Counted from the first letter of the stretch, positions 9,241-19,810 are shown. The stretch is DNA of 64,000 bases from Anodontia alba (GCA_964016985.1 OZ024823.1:109108476-109172475); one strand, 5' to 3'. Translations and numbers: made by a program. Notes: generated by a model from the sequence alone, not told the origin.

Positions 9241-9265
9241 ATATATGGTAAATACGGTATAAACG
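8990..9265. mobile_element. MITE, family N, interrupted by an A/T block
   Basis: It contains AAAACTGCTGGATAAGTGGC, a palindromic centre AACAGTGTAGATCGTGATG.. around GCTGCATTATGAGGC, and CATACCTGTCTGTCTAAT. Similar copies lie at 17640-17830 and 26080-26262. The right part, AATAATATATGG, is duplicated around the A/T tract (9181-9236). Confidence 0.5.
9181..9236. repeat. A26-T30 tract with a 12-bp flanking duplication
   Basis: Twenty-six A then thirty T form a perfect potential hairpin. It is flanked by the exact 12-mer AATAATATATGG at 9169-9180 and 9237-9248. It could be a retroposition product with only tail sequence, or an assembly or replication artefact. Confidence 0.8.
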
Positions 9266-9295
9266 TAATAGGAGATACAAGTGTTTAGAGAACTT

Positions 9296-9493
9296 TCATA
9301 GCTTCAGATAGAAGGGGTTATCCACAAAATATTTTTCTTATTTCTCCATAAAAAACATGTTAGGAGTACTCATTAGAAGCACCTCATTATTGAAGCGCTT
9401 CTAATGAGTACCCAGAACATATGTTTTTATGAAGAAATAAGAAATATATCAGTACTTTTCGGTTGAAAAAAGCATCTTACCTAGAGCTATGAA
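9296..9493. mobile_element. Family D MITE
   Basis: CATAGCTTCAGATAGAAGG..CTTACCTAGAGCTATG, with centre GTACTCATTAGAAGCACC / TTCTAATGAGTACCC. A structurally complete copy. Confidence 0.7.
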
Positions 9494-9499
9494 GCTAGA

Positions 9500-9859
9500 G
9501 CTTGTCATGCTGAATAAATTAAGATGTCCCACCCACTTTTAATTTTCAGCCAATTAGATTACTTGATCAAGTTTGTTGATACAAATCCTCATACTGAATG
9601 GCAAACAGTGCAGATCCAGATCAGTGCTCTCCCTTCCGCTGATTCAAGAAGGGCAGTTGTCAGTTTCTGGCGAAAGAATGTGCACAATACTGTTTAACCG
9701 CTTAGAGGACTAATCCTGCTCAGTAAACATGTGGTTAGGTAAATTGACCACGCTCCACATGACCCCATTGGGTTGACTGGGCCATAAAACTTCAACACAA
9801 ACAAACAAACACTGTTTGCAAAGGCAGAGTATATCCGAGTTCAGCAGGACAAGGGTTAA
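9500..9859. mobile_element. Family C MITE carrying a SINE
   Basis: Left part CTTGTCATGCTGAATAAATT..GTGCAGATCCAGATCAGT; right part ACTGTTTGCAAAGGCAGAG..GGACAAGGGTTAA. The palindromic centre is missing, replaced by the SINE at 9626-9810. The left TTAACCC is lost. P1 starts at its right TTAA. Confidence 0.6.
9626..9810 (+). mobile_element. SINE (type S), 5'-truncated
   Basis: It matches the body and tail of the S-type SINE (full copy 51457-51759, opposite strand): GGGCAGTTGTCAGTTTCTGG, TGACCCCATTGGGTTGACTG, and ends in an (ACAA) tail. The tRNA-like head is absent. No convincing target duplication; part of the host MITE centre is gone. Confidence 0.7.
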
Positions 9860-12800
9860 CTAGAGCTGGTGTTTGTAAAACACTATGCCCCCAACTGCCT
9901 GACTCTAACACTGTTTGACTCCAACACTGCTTAGCCATGACGGTAACAACAGTACAAATATATGATTTCAATGTTATTTTATCAAAGGGAAATAACTCTA
10001 AAATAGGAGATGATTGGGATAAGAAAAAAATACGGATCAACTATTTTTTCATGAGGAATCAAAACATGAAATTTCAAAACATTAGCATACATGGTTCTAA
10101 ACTTATGCTATACACAATAAAGCAACGACTTTAATGGCCCAAAATTGCGAAGGGCCATAACTCCAACATTTCATTTAATTGGTTCAAAATTTATTCAGGT
10201 GATCTCCTCCTCAATCCCAATCAGTATACCAAATATCATGGCTCTAGCTTAAATACTTTTTGAGATATCTTGCTGAAAAAGTCAAAATGCCTAGAACTAC
10301 AAAGGGCCATAACTACATCAATTTTTCATGGAATTCCCTAAAAAACAAACCAGGTAATCTCCACATCATCCCCAATCAGCATATAATATTTCAAGACCCT
10401 AGCTTAAGTGCTTTTCGAGAAATCTTGCTGACAAGGTCAAAATGAGCAGAACTGCAAAGGGCCGTAACTTTATCAATATTTTCATGGAATTCTCTCAAAA
10501 TATAATCGGGTAATGTACACATCATTCCCACTCATTGTATCGAATTTCAAGAACCCAGCTTAAATACTTTTCAAGATATCTTGCTCACAAGATTTAATTC
10601 TGATTTTTTTCAAAGGGGCATAACTTTAAATAAACATGCTAGACAAGAAACAAAATACGGGTCGGCTATTTTTTCATTGGGAACCCAAATATAAAATTTC
10701 AAAACCCTAGCGTGCAGGGTTCTTAAGATATGGCATGCACAAAAAAAGCTTGATGAACGGACAAACAGTCGATGGACAAATGAAGGCAAAATAATATGCC
10801 CCATCAATTTCATTCGAAACTGGGGGCATAATCAGGTCATCTACTCATCACTACCAATCTATTCATCAAATTTCAAGGCTCCAGCTTCAATAGTTTTTGA
10901 GATATTTTGTTCACAAGGGAAACATGCCCAAATTTACAAAGGGCCATTACTTATGAAATATTTTTCAGAATTTACAAAAAATTAATCAGGTCATCTACTC
11001 ATCATTACCAATCAATTCACCAAGTTTCAAGTCTCTAGCTCTAATAGTTTTTGAGATATTTTGCTGACAAGATAAAAACGCCCAAAATAACAAAGGGGCA
11101 TAACTCAAGAAGTATATTTCAAAATTTCTTCAAAAGTTATTCAGGTTGTCTACTCATCACTACCAGTCTATTCATCAAGTGTCAAGGCTCTAGTTCCAAC
11201 AGTTTTTGAGATATTTTGCTGACAAGGTAAAATTGCCCAAAATTACAAAGGGCCATAACTCATGAAGTATTTTTCAGAATTTCTTCAAAAATTAATCAGG
11301 TCATCTACTCATCACTACAAATCCATTTACTAAGTTTCAAGGCTCTAGCTCTAACAGTTTTTGAGATATTTTGCTGACAAGATAAAAATGCCTAAAGTTA
11401 CAAAGGGGCATAACTCAAGAAGTATATTTCAAAATTTCTTCAAAAGTTTATCAGGTTTTCTAATCATCACTACCAGTCTATTCATCAAGTTTCAAGGCTC
11501 TAGCTTCAATAGTTTTTGAGATATTTTGCTGACAAGTTAAAAATGCCCTAAATTACAAAGGGCCATAACTCATGAAGTGTTTTTCAGAATTTCTTCAAAA
11601 GTTAATCAGGTCATCTACACATCACTACAAATCCATTTACTAAGTTTCAAGGCTCAAGCTCTAACAGTTTTTGAGATATTTTGCTGACAAGGTAAAAATG
11701 CCCAAAATTACAAAGGGCCATAACTCAAAAGGCATTTTTCAAAATTTCTTCAAAAGTTAATCAGGTTGTCTACTCATCACTACCAGTCTATTCATTAAGT
11801 TTCAAGGCTCTAGCTCCAACGGTTTTTGAGATACTTTGCTGACAAGATAAAAATGCCCAAAATTACAAAGGGCCATAACTCATGAAGTATTTTTCAGAAT
11901 TTCTTCAAAAGTTAATCAGGTCATCTACTCATCACTACAAATCCATTTACTAAGTTTCAAGGCTCTAGCTCTAACAGTTTTTGAGATATTTTGCTGACAA
12001 GATAAAAATGCCTAAAATTACAAAGGGGCATAACTCAAGAAGTATATTTCAAAATTTCTTCAAAAGTTTATCAGGTTGTCTACTCATCACTACCAGTCTA
12101 TTCATCAAGTTTCAAGGCTCTAGCTGCAATAATTTTTTAGATATTTTGCTGACAAGTTAAAAATGCCCTAAATTACAAAGGGCCATAACTCATGAAGTGT
12201 TTTTCAGAATTTCTTCAAACGTTAATCAGGTCATCTACACATCACTACAAATCCATTTACTAAGTTTCAAGGCTCAAGCTCTAACAGTTTTTGAGATATT
12301 TTGCTGACAAGGTAAAAATGCCCAAAATTACAAAGGGCCATAACTCAAAAGGCATTTTTCAAAATTTCTTCAAAAGTTAATCAGGTTGTCTACTCATCAC
12401 TACCAGTCTATTCATTAAGTTTCAAGGCTCTAGCTCCAACGGTTTTTGAGATACTTTGCTGACAAGATAAAAATGCCCAAAATTACAAAGGGCCATAACT
12501 CATGAAGTATTTTTTCAGAATTTCTTCAAAAGTTAATCAGGTCATCTACTCATCACTACAAATCCATTTACTAAGTTTCAAGGCTCTAGCTCTAACAGTT
12601 TTTGAGATATTTTGCTGACAAGGTAAAATTGCCCAAAATTACAAAGGGCCATAACTCAAGAAGTATTTTTCAAAATTTCTTCAAAAGTTAATCAGGTTGT
12701 CTACTCATCACTACCAGTCTATTCATCAAGTTTCAAGGCTCTAGCTTTAATAGTTTTTGAGATATTTTGCTGACAAGACTGCATCCATATTTTTTCAAAG

Positions 12801-13030
12801 GGCCATAACTCAGAAAAGGGGCATAATCCTGTCAAGAAAAAAAATACGTGTCAGCTATTTTTTCATGAGGAATCCATATATGAAATTTCAAAACAGTAGC
12901 ATTCACGGTTTTAAAGTTATGCTATACATCAAAAAGCGTGACGAACGGACGGACGGAAGGACGGACGTCCGGACGGACGAACAACCCAGAAGCAATATGC
13001 CCCTCCAACTTCTTTGAAGTTGGGGGCATA
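9859..13030 (+). mobile_element. Pearl-like tandem-core element P1 (3172 bp)
   Basis: 5' end ACTAGAGCTGGTGTTTGTAA (hairpin GTGTTT/AAACAC), subterminal motif TATGCCCCCAACT (9884-9896), diverged leading repeats (10140-10600), an internal degenerate 3' terminus near 10600-10830 (..AAACTGGGGGCATAA), then about 12.5 units of 155 bp (10830-12775), ACGG microsatellite (12935-12977), and terminal hairpin CCAACTTCTTTGAAGTTGGG ending GGGCATA. Neighbouring units alternate between two types (dimers of about 310 bp), and a four-unit block is repeated. All open frames here are repeat shadows. Copies P2 and P3 are nearly identical outside the array. Confidence 0.85.
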
Positions 13031-13227
13031 AAAAGAGCAAGAGCTGAGAGCTTGTAATGCAGAAAAAAAAACTGTACTAGTATCTAATATCAGTCCAAGT
13101 ATTAATTAAATACACTCAGGATAGGCTTTTGGATACTTTAACCAAGTCATCAACATCGATCCTTTCTGAAAACAGCAAAGAACTTGTTCCAATGGAATAT
13201 CATTCCAAATGAGGATCCAAACAGTCA

Positions 13228-13262
13228 ACAAGAGCTCCGCCAAGCGGGGCATTATACTCCCA
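13228..13262 (+). mobile_element. 5' end of a pearl-like element
   Basis: ACAAGAGCTCCGCCAAGCGG forms hairpin GCTCCGC-CAA-GCGGGGC with one wobble pair. It is followed 23 nt in by ATTATACTCCC. The expected 3' partner GGGAGTATAAT is not seen, so which array it belongs to is open. Confidence 0.5.
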
Positions 13263-13375
13263 TGGCAAGTAATAAGATGCAGCACATTAACTGGCTCCTG
13301 TATAATTCAGTGCTCCGGATATAAACTGTAAGTGGAATTACAAAAAAAAAAAAAAAATTAAAAAAAAAAATTTAT

Positions 13376-15317
13376 TGGGGCATAATCTCTGCTGATATTT
13401 GGTGAACTGTAACCTAAGGGTCCAAGCTGGCCAAGAAATTAAGGGAGAAGTTTGCTGCTTCTAGGGAGAAGTGCTTTCTGACGGAGGACACACCACAGAA
13501 GCATGGCTATATTATAAGCTCATATGAGCCTTTGGCACACTATTACCTCTAAACAATATGCTGTGAAGTTTACAAAAACTTTCAAAGGGGCATAAATCTT
13601 CAAATATTTGGTGCACTGTAACCTAAAAATAATATGTGCTGCTGTAAGTATTTATGAAGTTTCAGCTTGATCGGATGTAAACTGTAGGAGGATTTAGCCG
13701 GAAACAAAAAATTAATAGACATTTTCAAAGGGGTTTAACTCTGCTAATATTTGGTGGACTGTAACCTTGAAACAATATGCGCTGCTCCACATCATGGTCT
13801 TACTACAAATCAAGTTTCAGCCTGATCGGATGTAAACCGTAGGAGGATTTAGCCGGAAACAAAAAATTAATAGACATTTTCGAAGGGGTTTAACTCTGCT
13901 AATATTTGGTGGATTGTAACCTCGAAACAATACGCGCTGCTCCACATCATGGTCTAACTGTACATGAAGTTTCAGCTTGATTGGATGTAAACTGTAGGAG
14001 GATTTAGCCATAAACAAAAAATTAATCAAAATTTTCAAAGAAGTATAACTCTGCTAATATTTGGTGGACTGTAACCTTGAAAAAATATGCGCTGCTCCAC
14101 ATCATGGTCTAACTATATATGAAGTTTCAGCTTGATCGGATGTAAACTGTAGGAGGAGTTAGCCGGAAACGAAAAGTCTACTGAAATTTTCAAAGAGGCA
14201 TAACTCTGCTAATATTTGGTGGACTGTAACCTCGAAATAATATGCGCTGCTCCACATCATGGTCTAACTATACATGAAGTTTCAGCTTGATCGGATGTAA
14301 ACTGTAGGAGGAGTTAGCCGGAAACGAAAAGTCTACTGAAATTTTCAAAAAGGCATAACTCTGCTAATATTTGGTGGACTGTAACCTTGAAATAATATGC
14401 GCTGCTCCACATCATGGTCTAACTATACATGAATTTTCAGCTTGATCGGATGTAAAATGTAGGAGGAGTTAACCGGAAATGAAAAGTTTACAAATTTTCT
14501 AAGGGGCATAACTCTGCAAACATTTGATGGACTGTAACCCCAAAACAATATGCGCTGCGCCACATCATGGTCTAACTATATACCAAGTTTCAGCTTGATC
14601 TGATGTAAACTGTAGGAGGAGTTAGCCGGAAACAAAAAGTCTATTGAAATTTTCAAAAGGGCATAACTCTGCTAATATTTGGTGGACCGTAACCTCGAAA
14701 TAATATGCGCTGCTCCACATCATGGTCTAACTATATATGAAGTTTCAGCTTGATCGGATGTAAAATGTAGGAGGAGTTAACCGGAAATGAAAAGTTTACA
14801 GAAATTTTCTAAGGGCATAACTCTGCAAACATTTGGTGGACTGTAACCCCAAAACAATATGCACTGCGCCACATCATGGTCTAACTATATACCAAGTATC
14901 AGCTTGATCGGATGTAAACTGTAGGAGGAGTTAGCCGGAAACAAAAAGTCTATTGAAATTTTCAAAGGGGCATGACTCTGCTAATATTTGGTGGACTGTA
15001 ACCTCGAAATAATATGCGCTGCTCCACATCATGGTCTATCTATATATGAAGTTTCAGCTTGATCGGATGTAAAATGTAGGAGGAGTTAACCGGAAATGAA
15101 AAGTTTACAGAAATTTTCTAAGGGGCATAACTCTGCAAACATTTGGTGGACTGTAACCTCGAAACAATTTGCGCTGCGCCACATCATGGTCTAACTATAT
15201 ACCAAGTTTCAGCTTGATCGGATGTAAACTGTAGGAGGAGTTAGCCAGAAACGAAAAAGTTTACGGACGGATGGACGCCATACCCCGTATCATAATACGT
15301 CTCGTTTTTCAAACGGG
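13376..15317 (+). mobile_element. Tandem-core array with 3' hairpin (pearl-like)
   Basis: About a dozen units of roughly 155 bp (GGCATAACTCTGCTAATATTTGGTGGACTGTAACC split, ..CATCATGGTCTAAC.., TTCAGCTTGATCGGATGTAA). The end is ACGGACGGATGGACG and a hairpin ATACGTCTCGTTT-TTC-AAACGGGCGTAT then AAAAA. Units from 14.4 kb on alternate between two types (TTAACCGGAAATG / TTAGCCGGAAAC). The 5' terminus is not certain; an A-rich block (13340-13371) precedes it. Non-coding. Confidence 0.7.
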
Positions 15318-15379
15318 CGTATAAAAACGAGAACCACAGAGGAAAACCAAACCTCTCAAAATCTTATGAAGTCTGGGCA

Positions 15380-15586
15380 CATAAATGTCCGTTGGGTTGG
15401 AGTTTAAAAGCCCGGTCAACACTATTTAGGTCATGCTGAGCTGGTCAGTTTACCTAACCACACATTTCCTGGGCAGGCTTAGTCCTCAATCCTTCAATCT
15501 CCATGAAAGAATGAATGTTGCCATACCAAACCGCGACCTCCCGATCACCAGTTGGACAGGCCACTGACTGAGCCACCAAGGCTGGC
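15380..15586 (-). mobile_element. SINE (type S), internally deleted
   Basis: The minus-strand tRNA-like head begins near 15585 (GGCTCAGTCAGTGGCC.., box-B-like GCGGTTTGG). The tail side reads TTGGAGTTTAAAAGCCCGG. The middle third is missing. Flanks CAAAATCTTAT.AAGTC.TGGCAC occur on both sides as an imperfect long duplication. Confidence 0.6.
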
Positions 15587-15615
15587 CAAAATCTTATTAA
15601 GTCCTGGCACATTTT

Positions 15616-15811
15616 AACACTTGGCACTCTGGGTAAAACTTTCAGCAGATGACATATTGAAATATTTTTCTTATTTTTCCTCAAAAGGGGATTTGACATT
15701 TCATACAAATTGTCTCCAATGGAGTTGTCAAATCCTGTTTTCTGGGAAAAGTAAGAAAAATATCATCAATTTGTCATCTGCGGAATTTGCCCAGAGAGTG
15801 GTAAAGGTTAA
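15616..15811. mobile_element. Family B MITE
   Basis: TTAACACTTGGCACTCTGGG..CCCAGAGAGTGGTAAAGGTTAA, with a shortened centre (TCTCCAATGGAG then GTTGTCAAATCC). Confidence 0.7.
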
Positions 15812-16023
15812 AAACATTATCTCCGAGTCCTGCTGAAGATAGTACCCATTTGGCTAAACAGCGCACTGAGCACAAAATTTCAAACAGAAAGTCTCAAAAT
15901 TACCAAGAACATTTTCTACATGTTAAAAACAGTGAAAAATACATATGAGTCACAATGTGAGATAACGTTCTTTGTGATATGTGCCCCCACTGTGACTTCA
16001 CAGGTAAGCCTATACATCCATAC

Positions 16024-16263
16024 ACATAGCCCTAGATAAGAAGGGTGGGGTGGGATGAGGGTTATCGGGTGAACATTTTTCTTATTTTTCCATGAAAACA
16101 TATGTTGTGGGTACTCATTAGAAGAAAACATATGTTGTGGTACTCATTAGAAGTGCCTCAGCGAGGCACTTCTAATGAGTACCACAACATATGTTTTCAT
16201 GTAGAAATAAGAAAGATACCAATGCTTTTTGGTGGAAAAAAAGAGCCTTATCACTGAGATATG
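16024..16263. mobile_element. Family D MITE with internal arm duplication
   Basis: The left arm unit AAAACATATGTTGTGG.TACTCATTAGAAG occurs twice in tandem (about 16096-16153), then GTGCCTCAGCGAGGCAC and the right arm. Ends are ATAGCCCTAGATAAG and CTTATCACTGAGATATG. Confidence 0.65.
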
Positions 16264-16700
16264 CATACAGTCTGATCATATTCTATAAATGTCTGTAGAG
16301 ATCTTGGATCCTTGGCTATCTAAAGAGTGTTTAGCAAAGACAGATCAGACTACAATGATTTACAGGCTAACCCATGCCTCTCTGATGGGCACATGTTCGC
16401 ACATTGAGGCTCAAATATAATAATGTACGTACGTTTTTGAACAATGATGGCCCTGGTCAGACTAAGACTGGTTTTCCTATGCTAGTTCTCTATTTTATAT
16501 TAATTGGATAACATAAAAGAATGACTTACATTATTATTAATGGGTCTATATTGATTTAATGTTGCTATTCTTTAAGAGAGAGAGCCAAATTATCCATCCA
16601 ATCTGATATAGACAAAATAAAGTCGGCAGAAAATCAATAGGAGGAGGACAACATTCCCTTCATGTAGCAAAAGAAGAAAAGGTTAGTGTCTCACTGGTCT

Positions 16701-16851
16701 GTTTGTTTGTGTTGAGGTTTTACGGCCCAGTCAACCCAATGGGGTTATGTCGAGTGCAGTCAGTTTACCTAACCACACATTTACTGGGCAGGCTTAATCC
16801 TCTAAGCGGTTAACCAGTATTGTGCATTCTTTTGCCAGAAACTGACAACTG
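16701..16851 (-). mobile_element. SINE (type S), 5'-truncated, with 13-bp target duplication
   Basis: The tail side is GTTTGTTTGTGTTGAGGTTT; the body runs to CCAGAAACTGACAACTG. The tRNA head is absent. The direct repeat GTCTCACTGGTCT flanks it at 16688-16700 and 16852-16864, a typical LINE-mediated insertion signature. Confidence 0.85.
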
Positions 16852-16892
16852 GTCTCACTGGTCTTGTACTGAGAGCATATCTTAAGATAAGG

Positions 16893-17043
16893 TGTTTTTT
16901 TCAACCAAAAGGTTTTGATATTTTTCTTATTTCTCCATGAAAACATATGTTGTGGGTACTCATTAGAAGCACCTCACTGAGGTGCTTCTAATGAGTACCC
17001 ACAACATATGTTTTTGTGAAAAAATAAGAAAAATCTGGTGCTA
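16893..17043. mobile_element. Family D MITE, right end shortened
   Basis: TAAGATAAGGTGTTTTTTTC.., centre GAAGCACCTCACTGAGGTGC, right arm to AAATAAGAAAAATCTGGTGC. The terminal GGAGCTATG is missing. Confidence 0.65.
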
Positions 17044-17310
17044 AGAGAGGAAGGACGACAATCAGATTATCAAGTAAAATGTTATTTCCATTTAGCTGCA
17101 CTCCCATAGGATTCTCACTGTCTCACAACTTCAAATGCAAAGAATACATTATGAAATTACCATAATATGCCTAAGTTTTTTGGACAGACAGGCCTGAGAA
17201 AACAGTGTAGACCCTGATCAGATACCACATTATGCGACATATGTTTGCCACTGATCCAGCTGATTAAGACAATATGAACAGGTAGTAAAATGGATGTGTT
17301 CAAATTTTAA

Positions 17311-17518
17311 CCCTTGTCCTGCTGAACAAATTAAGATGCCACACCCCCTTCTAATTTTCAGCCCATCAGATTACTTGATCCAAATTGCTGCTGTAAATTT
17401 AAATACTTAATGGCAAACAGTGCAGATCCAGATCAGTTGGCTTCTTCAGAAGCCAACTGATCTGGATCTACACTGTTTGCAAAGGCAGGGTATATCCGGG
17501 TTCAGTAGGACAAGGGTT
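17311..17518. mobile_element. Family C MITE, complete
   Basis: AACCCTTGTCCTGCTGAACA..GTAGGACAAGGGTT, centre CAGTTGGCTTCTTCAGAAGCCAACTG as an uninterrupted palindrome. Confidence 0.7.
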
Positions 17519-17639
17519 CAGACAAGTATTGTAAGGCGCTAAGGTGTCCCAATAATTAGGGGTAAATTTTGCATCTGTTTTCCAAATTCCAAAGAAATCA
17601 TTCCACACTAGAAATTTTACACTGGAACACAAGCTTATG

Positions 17640-17830
17640 TTATTTACCTACTCTCTACCATACTTGTCCTAACATTTTTTAACAAGTCCATTTTTCTACC
17701 TGTAGATGTGTTTAAAAACTGCTGGATCAGTGTCAAACACTGTGGACCCTGATCAGCTGCCACATTCTGTGTCATCTGATCTGGGTCTACACTGCTCTGT
17801 CTGTCTGAATACTTAGGATAAATATGGTAC
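17640..17830. mobile_element. Family N MITE
   Basis: ACCATACTTGTCCTAACATT..GCTGGATCAGTGTCAAACAC..TCTGATCTGGGTCTACACTG..CTTAGGATAAATATGGTA. Inverted ends TACCATA/TATGGTA are visible. Confidence 0.55.
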
Positions 17831-17922
17831 ATGAATTATCCTGGTAAGAGTGCATCCACTAATTACCTTTTTTTTCTCACAATATATTTTCTTTCTCTAT
17901 TTTCTGTTCATTTACCATACTT

Positions 17923-18124
17923 TAACCCTTGTCATGCTGAATAAATTGATGCCACACCCACTTCTAATTTTCAGCCAATCTGATTACTTACAAATTCACA
18001 TACTTTATAATGACAAACAGTGCAGATCCAGATCAGTTGGCTTCTCCAGAAGAGCAAGCCAGCTGATCTGGATCTACACTGTTTCATAGGCAGGGCATGT
18101 CCGGGTTCAGCGGAACCATGGTTA
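17923..18124. mobile_element. Family C MITE
   Basis: TTAACCCTTGTCATGCTGAA at the left, CAGCGGAACCATGGTTAA at the right (end mutated). Centre AACAGTGCAGATCCAGATC..GATCTGGATCTACACTGTT. Confidence 0.65.
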
Positions 18125-18307
18125 ATACAGTAAATATTCAGACATACACCTTATTTCCTCCCCATTCTTATTCTAAACTTCGAACAGTCCATCTGATGAT
18201 GATTTAATTTCTATGTCTCTCTCAACAGTATTTAAGTCATACTAAGATGAAGGAAGGGTGACAATGATCGGTTCTGTGCAATAAAATGCTGTATAGTCTT
18301 GAGATGT

Positions 18308-18390
18308 ATTCTGCCTCCAGTGGAGTTTGAATCCGGTACCTCATGATCTAGTCAGGGGCACTAGCTACTTGGCCACACAGATGTCTTGCA
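18308..18390 (-). repeat. tRNA-like SINE head or tRNA relic
   Basis: The minus strand reads TGGCCAAGTAGCTAGTGCCC (box A-like) and GGATTCAAACTCC (box B-like) about 45 nt apart. A complete cloverleaf is not obvious, so a tRNA-derived repeat is more likely than a functional tRNA. Confidence 0.4.
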
Positions 18391-18679
18391 AAAACTCCAT
18401 TAGACTACATGTAACTGATGAGGTGCCCAAAATATTGTGACTGAATGGCAAACAGTGCAGACTGATCAAACTGCTTCTGCTTCAACAGGATACCCAAATA
18501 CCTTTCCATATTCACGCTCGGATATTAATATTAATAATGAGCAATAGCTTTTCGTTTAATTTGAAATCAACGGTTTATGTATCAAGCGAGCCAGAAAAAA
18601 AAAACCTTCTTTTCCCCAGTGAGAATAACATATGAATAATAATTAGAGCTGTTCAACCAATCAAATTCTTCAGATTTTC

Positions 18680-19137
18680 AGTTAACCATACCAAGTGCAC
18701 TGTCTGGGCTAATTCCGCCGACAACAAATTGATGATATTCTGCTTATATTTTCCAGAAAACAGGTCTTAACATTTCCTGTAAATTGTCTCCATTGGAGTA
18801 ATGTCAAATCCTGTTTTCTTGGAAAAATAAGAAAAATATTTCGATATGTTGTCTGCTAAAAATTTTAACCAGGGCCCAGTTGTTCAAAGCTAACGACGTC
18901 GTTAGTTAACGATTCGTTAAAATTTATATTGCGTGATACGCAAATATGCTGAAATTTTTTGCTGAAAAAATGTGAGTAGCTTTTGCAGTGCAAAAGCTAC
19001 TCACATTTTTTCAGCAAAAAATATCAGAATATTTTATATTGAATCCGCTAAAACAGTTAACGAAATAACCCTTAACAAGCTCGTTAAGCTAACGAGGCTT
19101 TGAACAACTGGGCCCAGAGTGTCAAACATTAATCAAA
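18680..19137. mobile_element. Family B MITE split by family F element
   Basis: CTGTCTGGGCTAATTCCGCC..TTGTCTGCTAAAAATTTTAACC on the left, AGAGTGTCAAACATTAA on the right. Removing 18872-19115 restores the B end CC-AGAGTG. Confidence 0.55.
18872..19115. mobile_element. Palindromic element, family F
   Basis: Ends GGGCCCAGTTGTTCAAAGC and GCTTTGAACAACTGGGCCC are a perfect 19-bp inverted pair. The centre GAGTAGCTTTTGCA/TGCAAAAGCTACTC is a second palindrome. GTTAACGA-type motifs lie near both ends. No coding content. Second copy at 31940-32182. Confidence 0.8.
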
Positions 19138-19393
19138 GGACTGATAGTCCTAAGAGTCTGCTAGCTTGTAAAGTATTGATAGAGTGCTGTGTATCTTCTT
19201 TGCAAACACAATACATGCAAAGAAGATAGGTGGCATTCCAATGCTACCAATACTACACCATAAGATGGAGTTCTAAGGAATAGATCAAGCATCTGGGCTT
19301 TGTACGTCCTGAAAAGAAGACTTTCTTTAAAAACTCTATTAAATGTACGTCAAGGGTATGGGTTGAATGAGAAAGTCATAGCGAGTGCTGTCT

Positions 19394-19810
19394 CTAAATC
19401 AAGGAAAGGATACTCCACTGAGGATATGATATTTTTTTTTCTTTCCAGTGATAATGCTGGTTGTCAAGTGAAAAATAAGATGGCAAATCACATGGCTCTA
19501 AATAGTCATGATATGTATTGGAATTCTTTTTTGCATACTTGTATAATTTATCTCCTGCAAACAGAATTTCATTCATGTTCACGTTCCACATGTTGGTACA
19601 GATCCTTTTCTGTACAGCTTTCACCAAAAATACTAAACAATATGGTAGGCATTGACGCCCTCTTGAATCAGGACTAAATATCTCATCTCCTTGATGGATA
19701 CTTCTTTGCAATAATACAGATGCATTTTCTTGTAGATTTATATGATTTGATGGACCTGGATTTTGCTCTATATCTATATTTTCACATTTGCTTACAACCA
19801 GTGGCTTCAT
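19394..19810 (-). CDS. Reading frame with 2A ribosome-skipping motif and GRQC domain (138 codons)
   Basis: The frame starts at the first ATG after an in-frame TAA. Residues 13-20 are D-I-E-Q-N-P-G-P (19774-19751), an exact match to the 2A consensus D-x-E-x-N-P-G-P, which makes ribosomes skip a peptide bond before the final Pro. The product after the skip begins PSNHINLQEN and holds S.GRQCLPYCLVFLV (about residues 48-64), a pattern like the nucleophile helix of papain-fold proteases/deubiquitinases, then MNEILFAGDKLY and DYLEPCDLPSYFSL. Such domains and 2A motifs are both known in mobile-element proteins of marine invertebrates. No flanking transposon parts are recognised and the frame stops without the rest of a catalytic triad, so it is probably a partial element protein or one exon. 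Confidence 0.5.
   Translation of the reverse strand: MKPLVVSKCENIDIEQNPGPSNHINLQENASVLLQRSIHQGDEIFSPDSRGRQCLPYCLVFLVKAVQKRICTNMWNVNMNEILFAGDKLYKYAKKNSNTYHDYLEPCDLPSYFSLDNQHYHWKEKKISYPQWSILSLI

Noticed and set aside
13376..15317. Pairing of the 13228 5' end with the 15317 3' hairpin as one element
   Set aside because: The subterminal motif after the 5' hairpin (ATTATACTCCC) is not the inverse of the 3' arm (AAACGGGCGTAT), unlike in P, G, Q and R.
19300..19677. Plus-strand 125-codon frame
   Set aside because: Overlaps the 2A/GRQC frame on the other strand and shows no recognisable motif.
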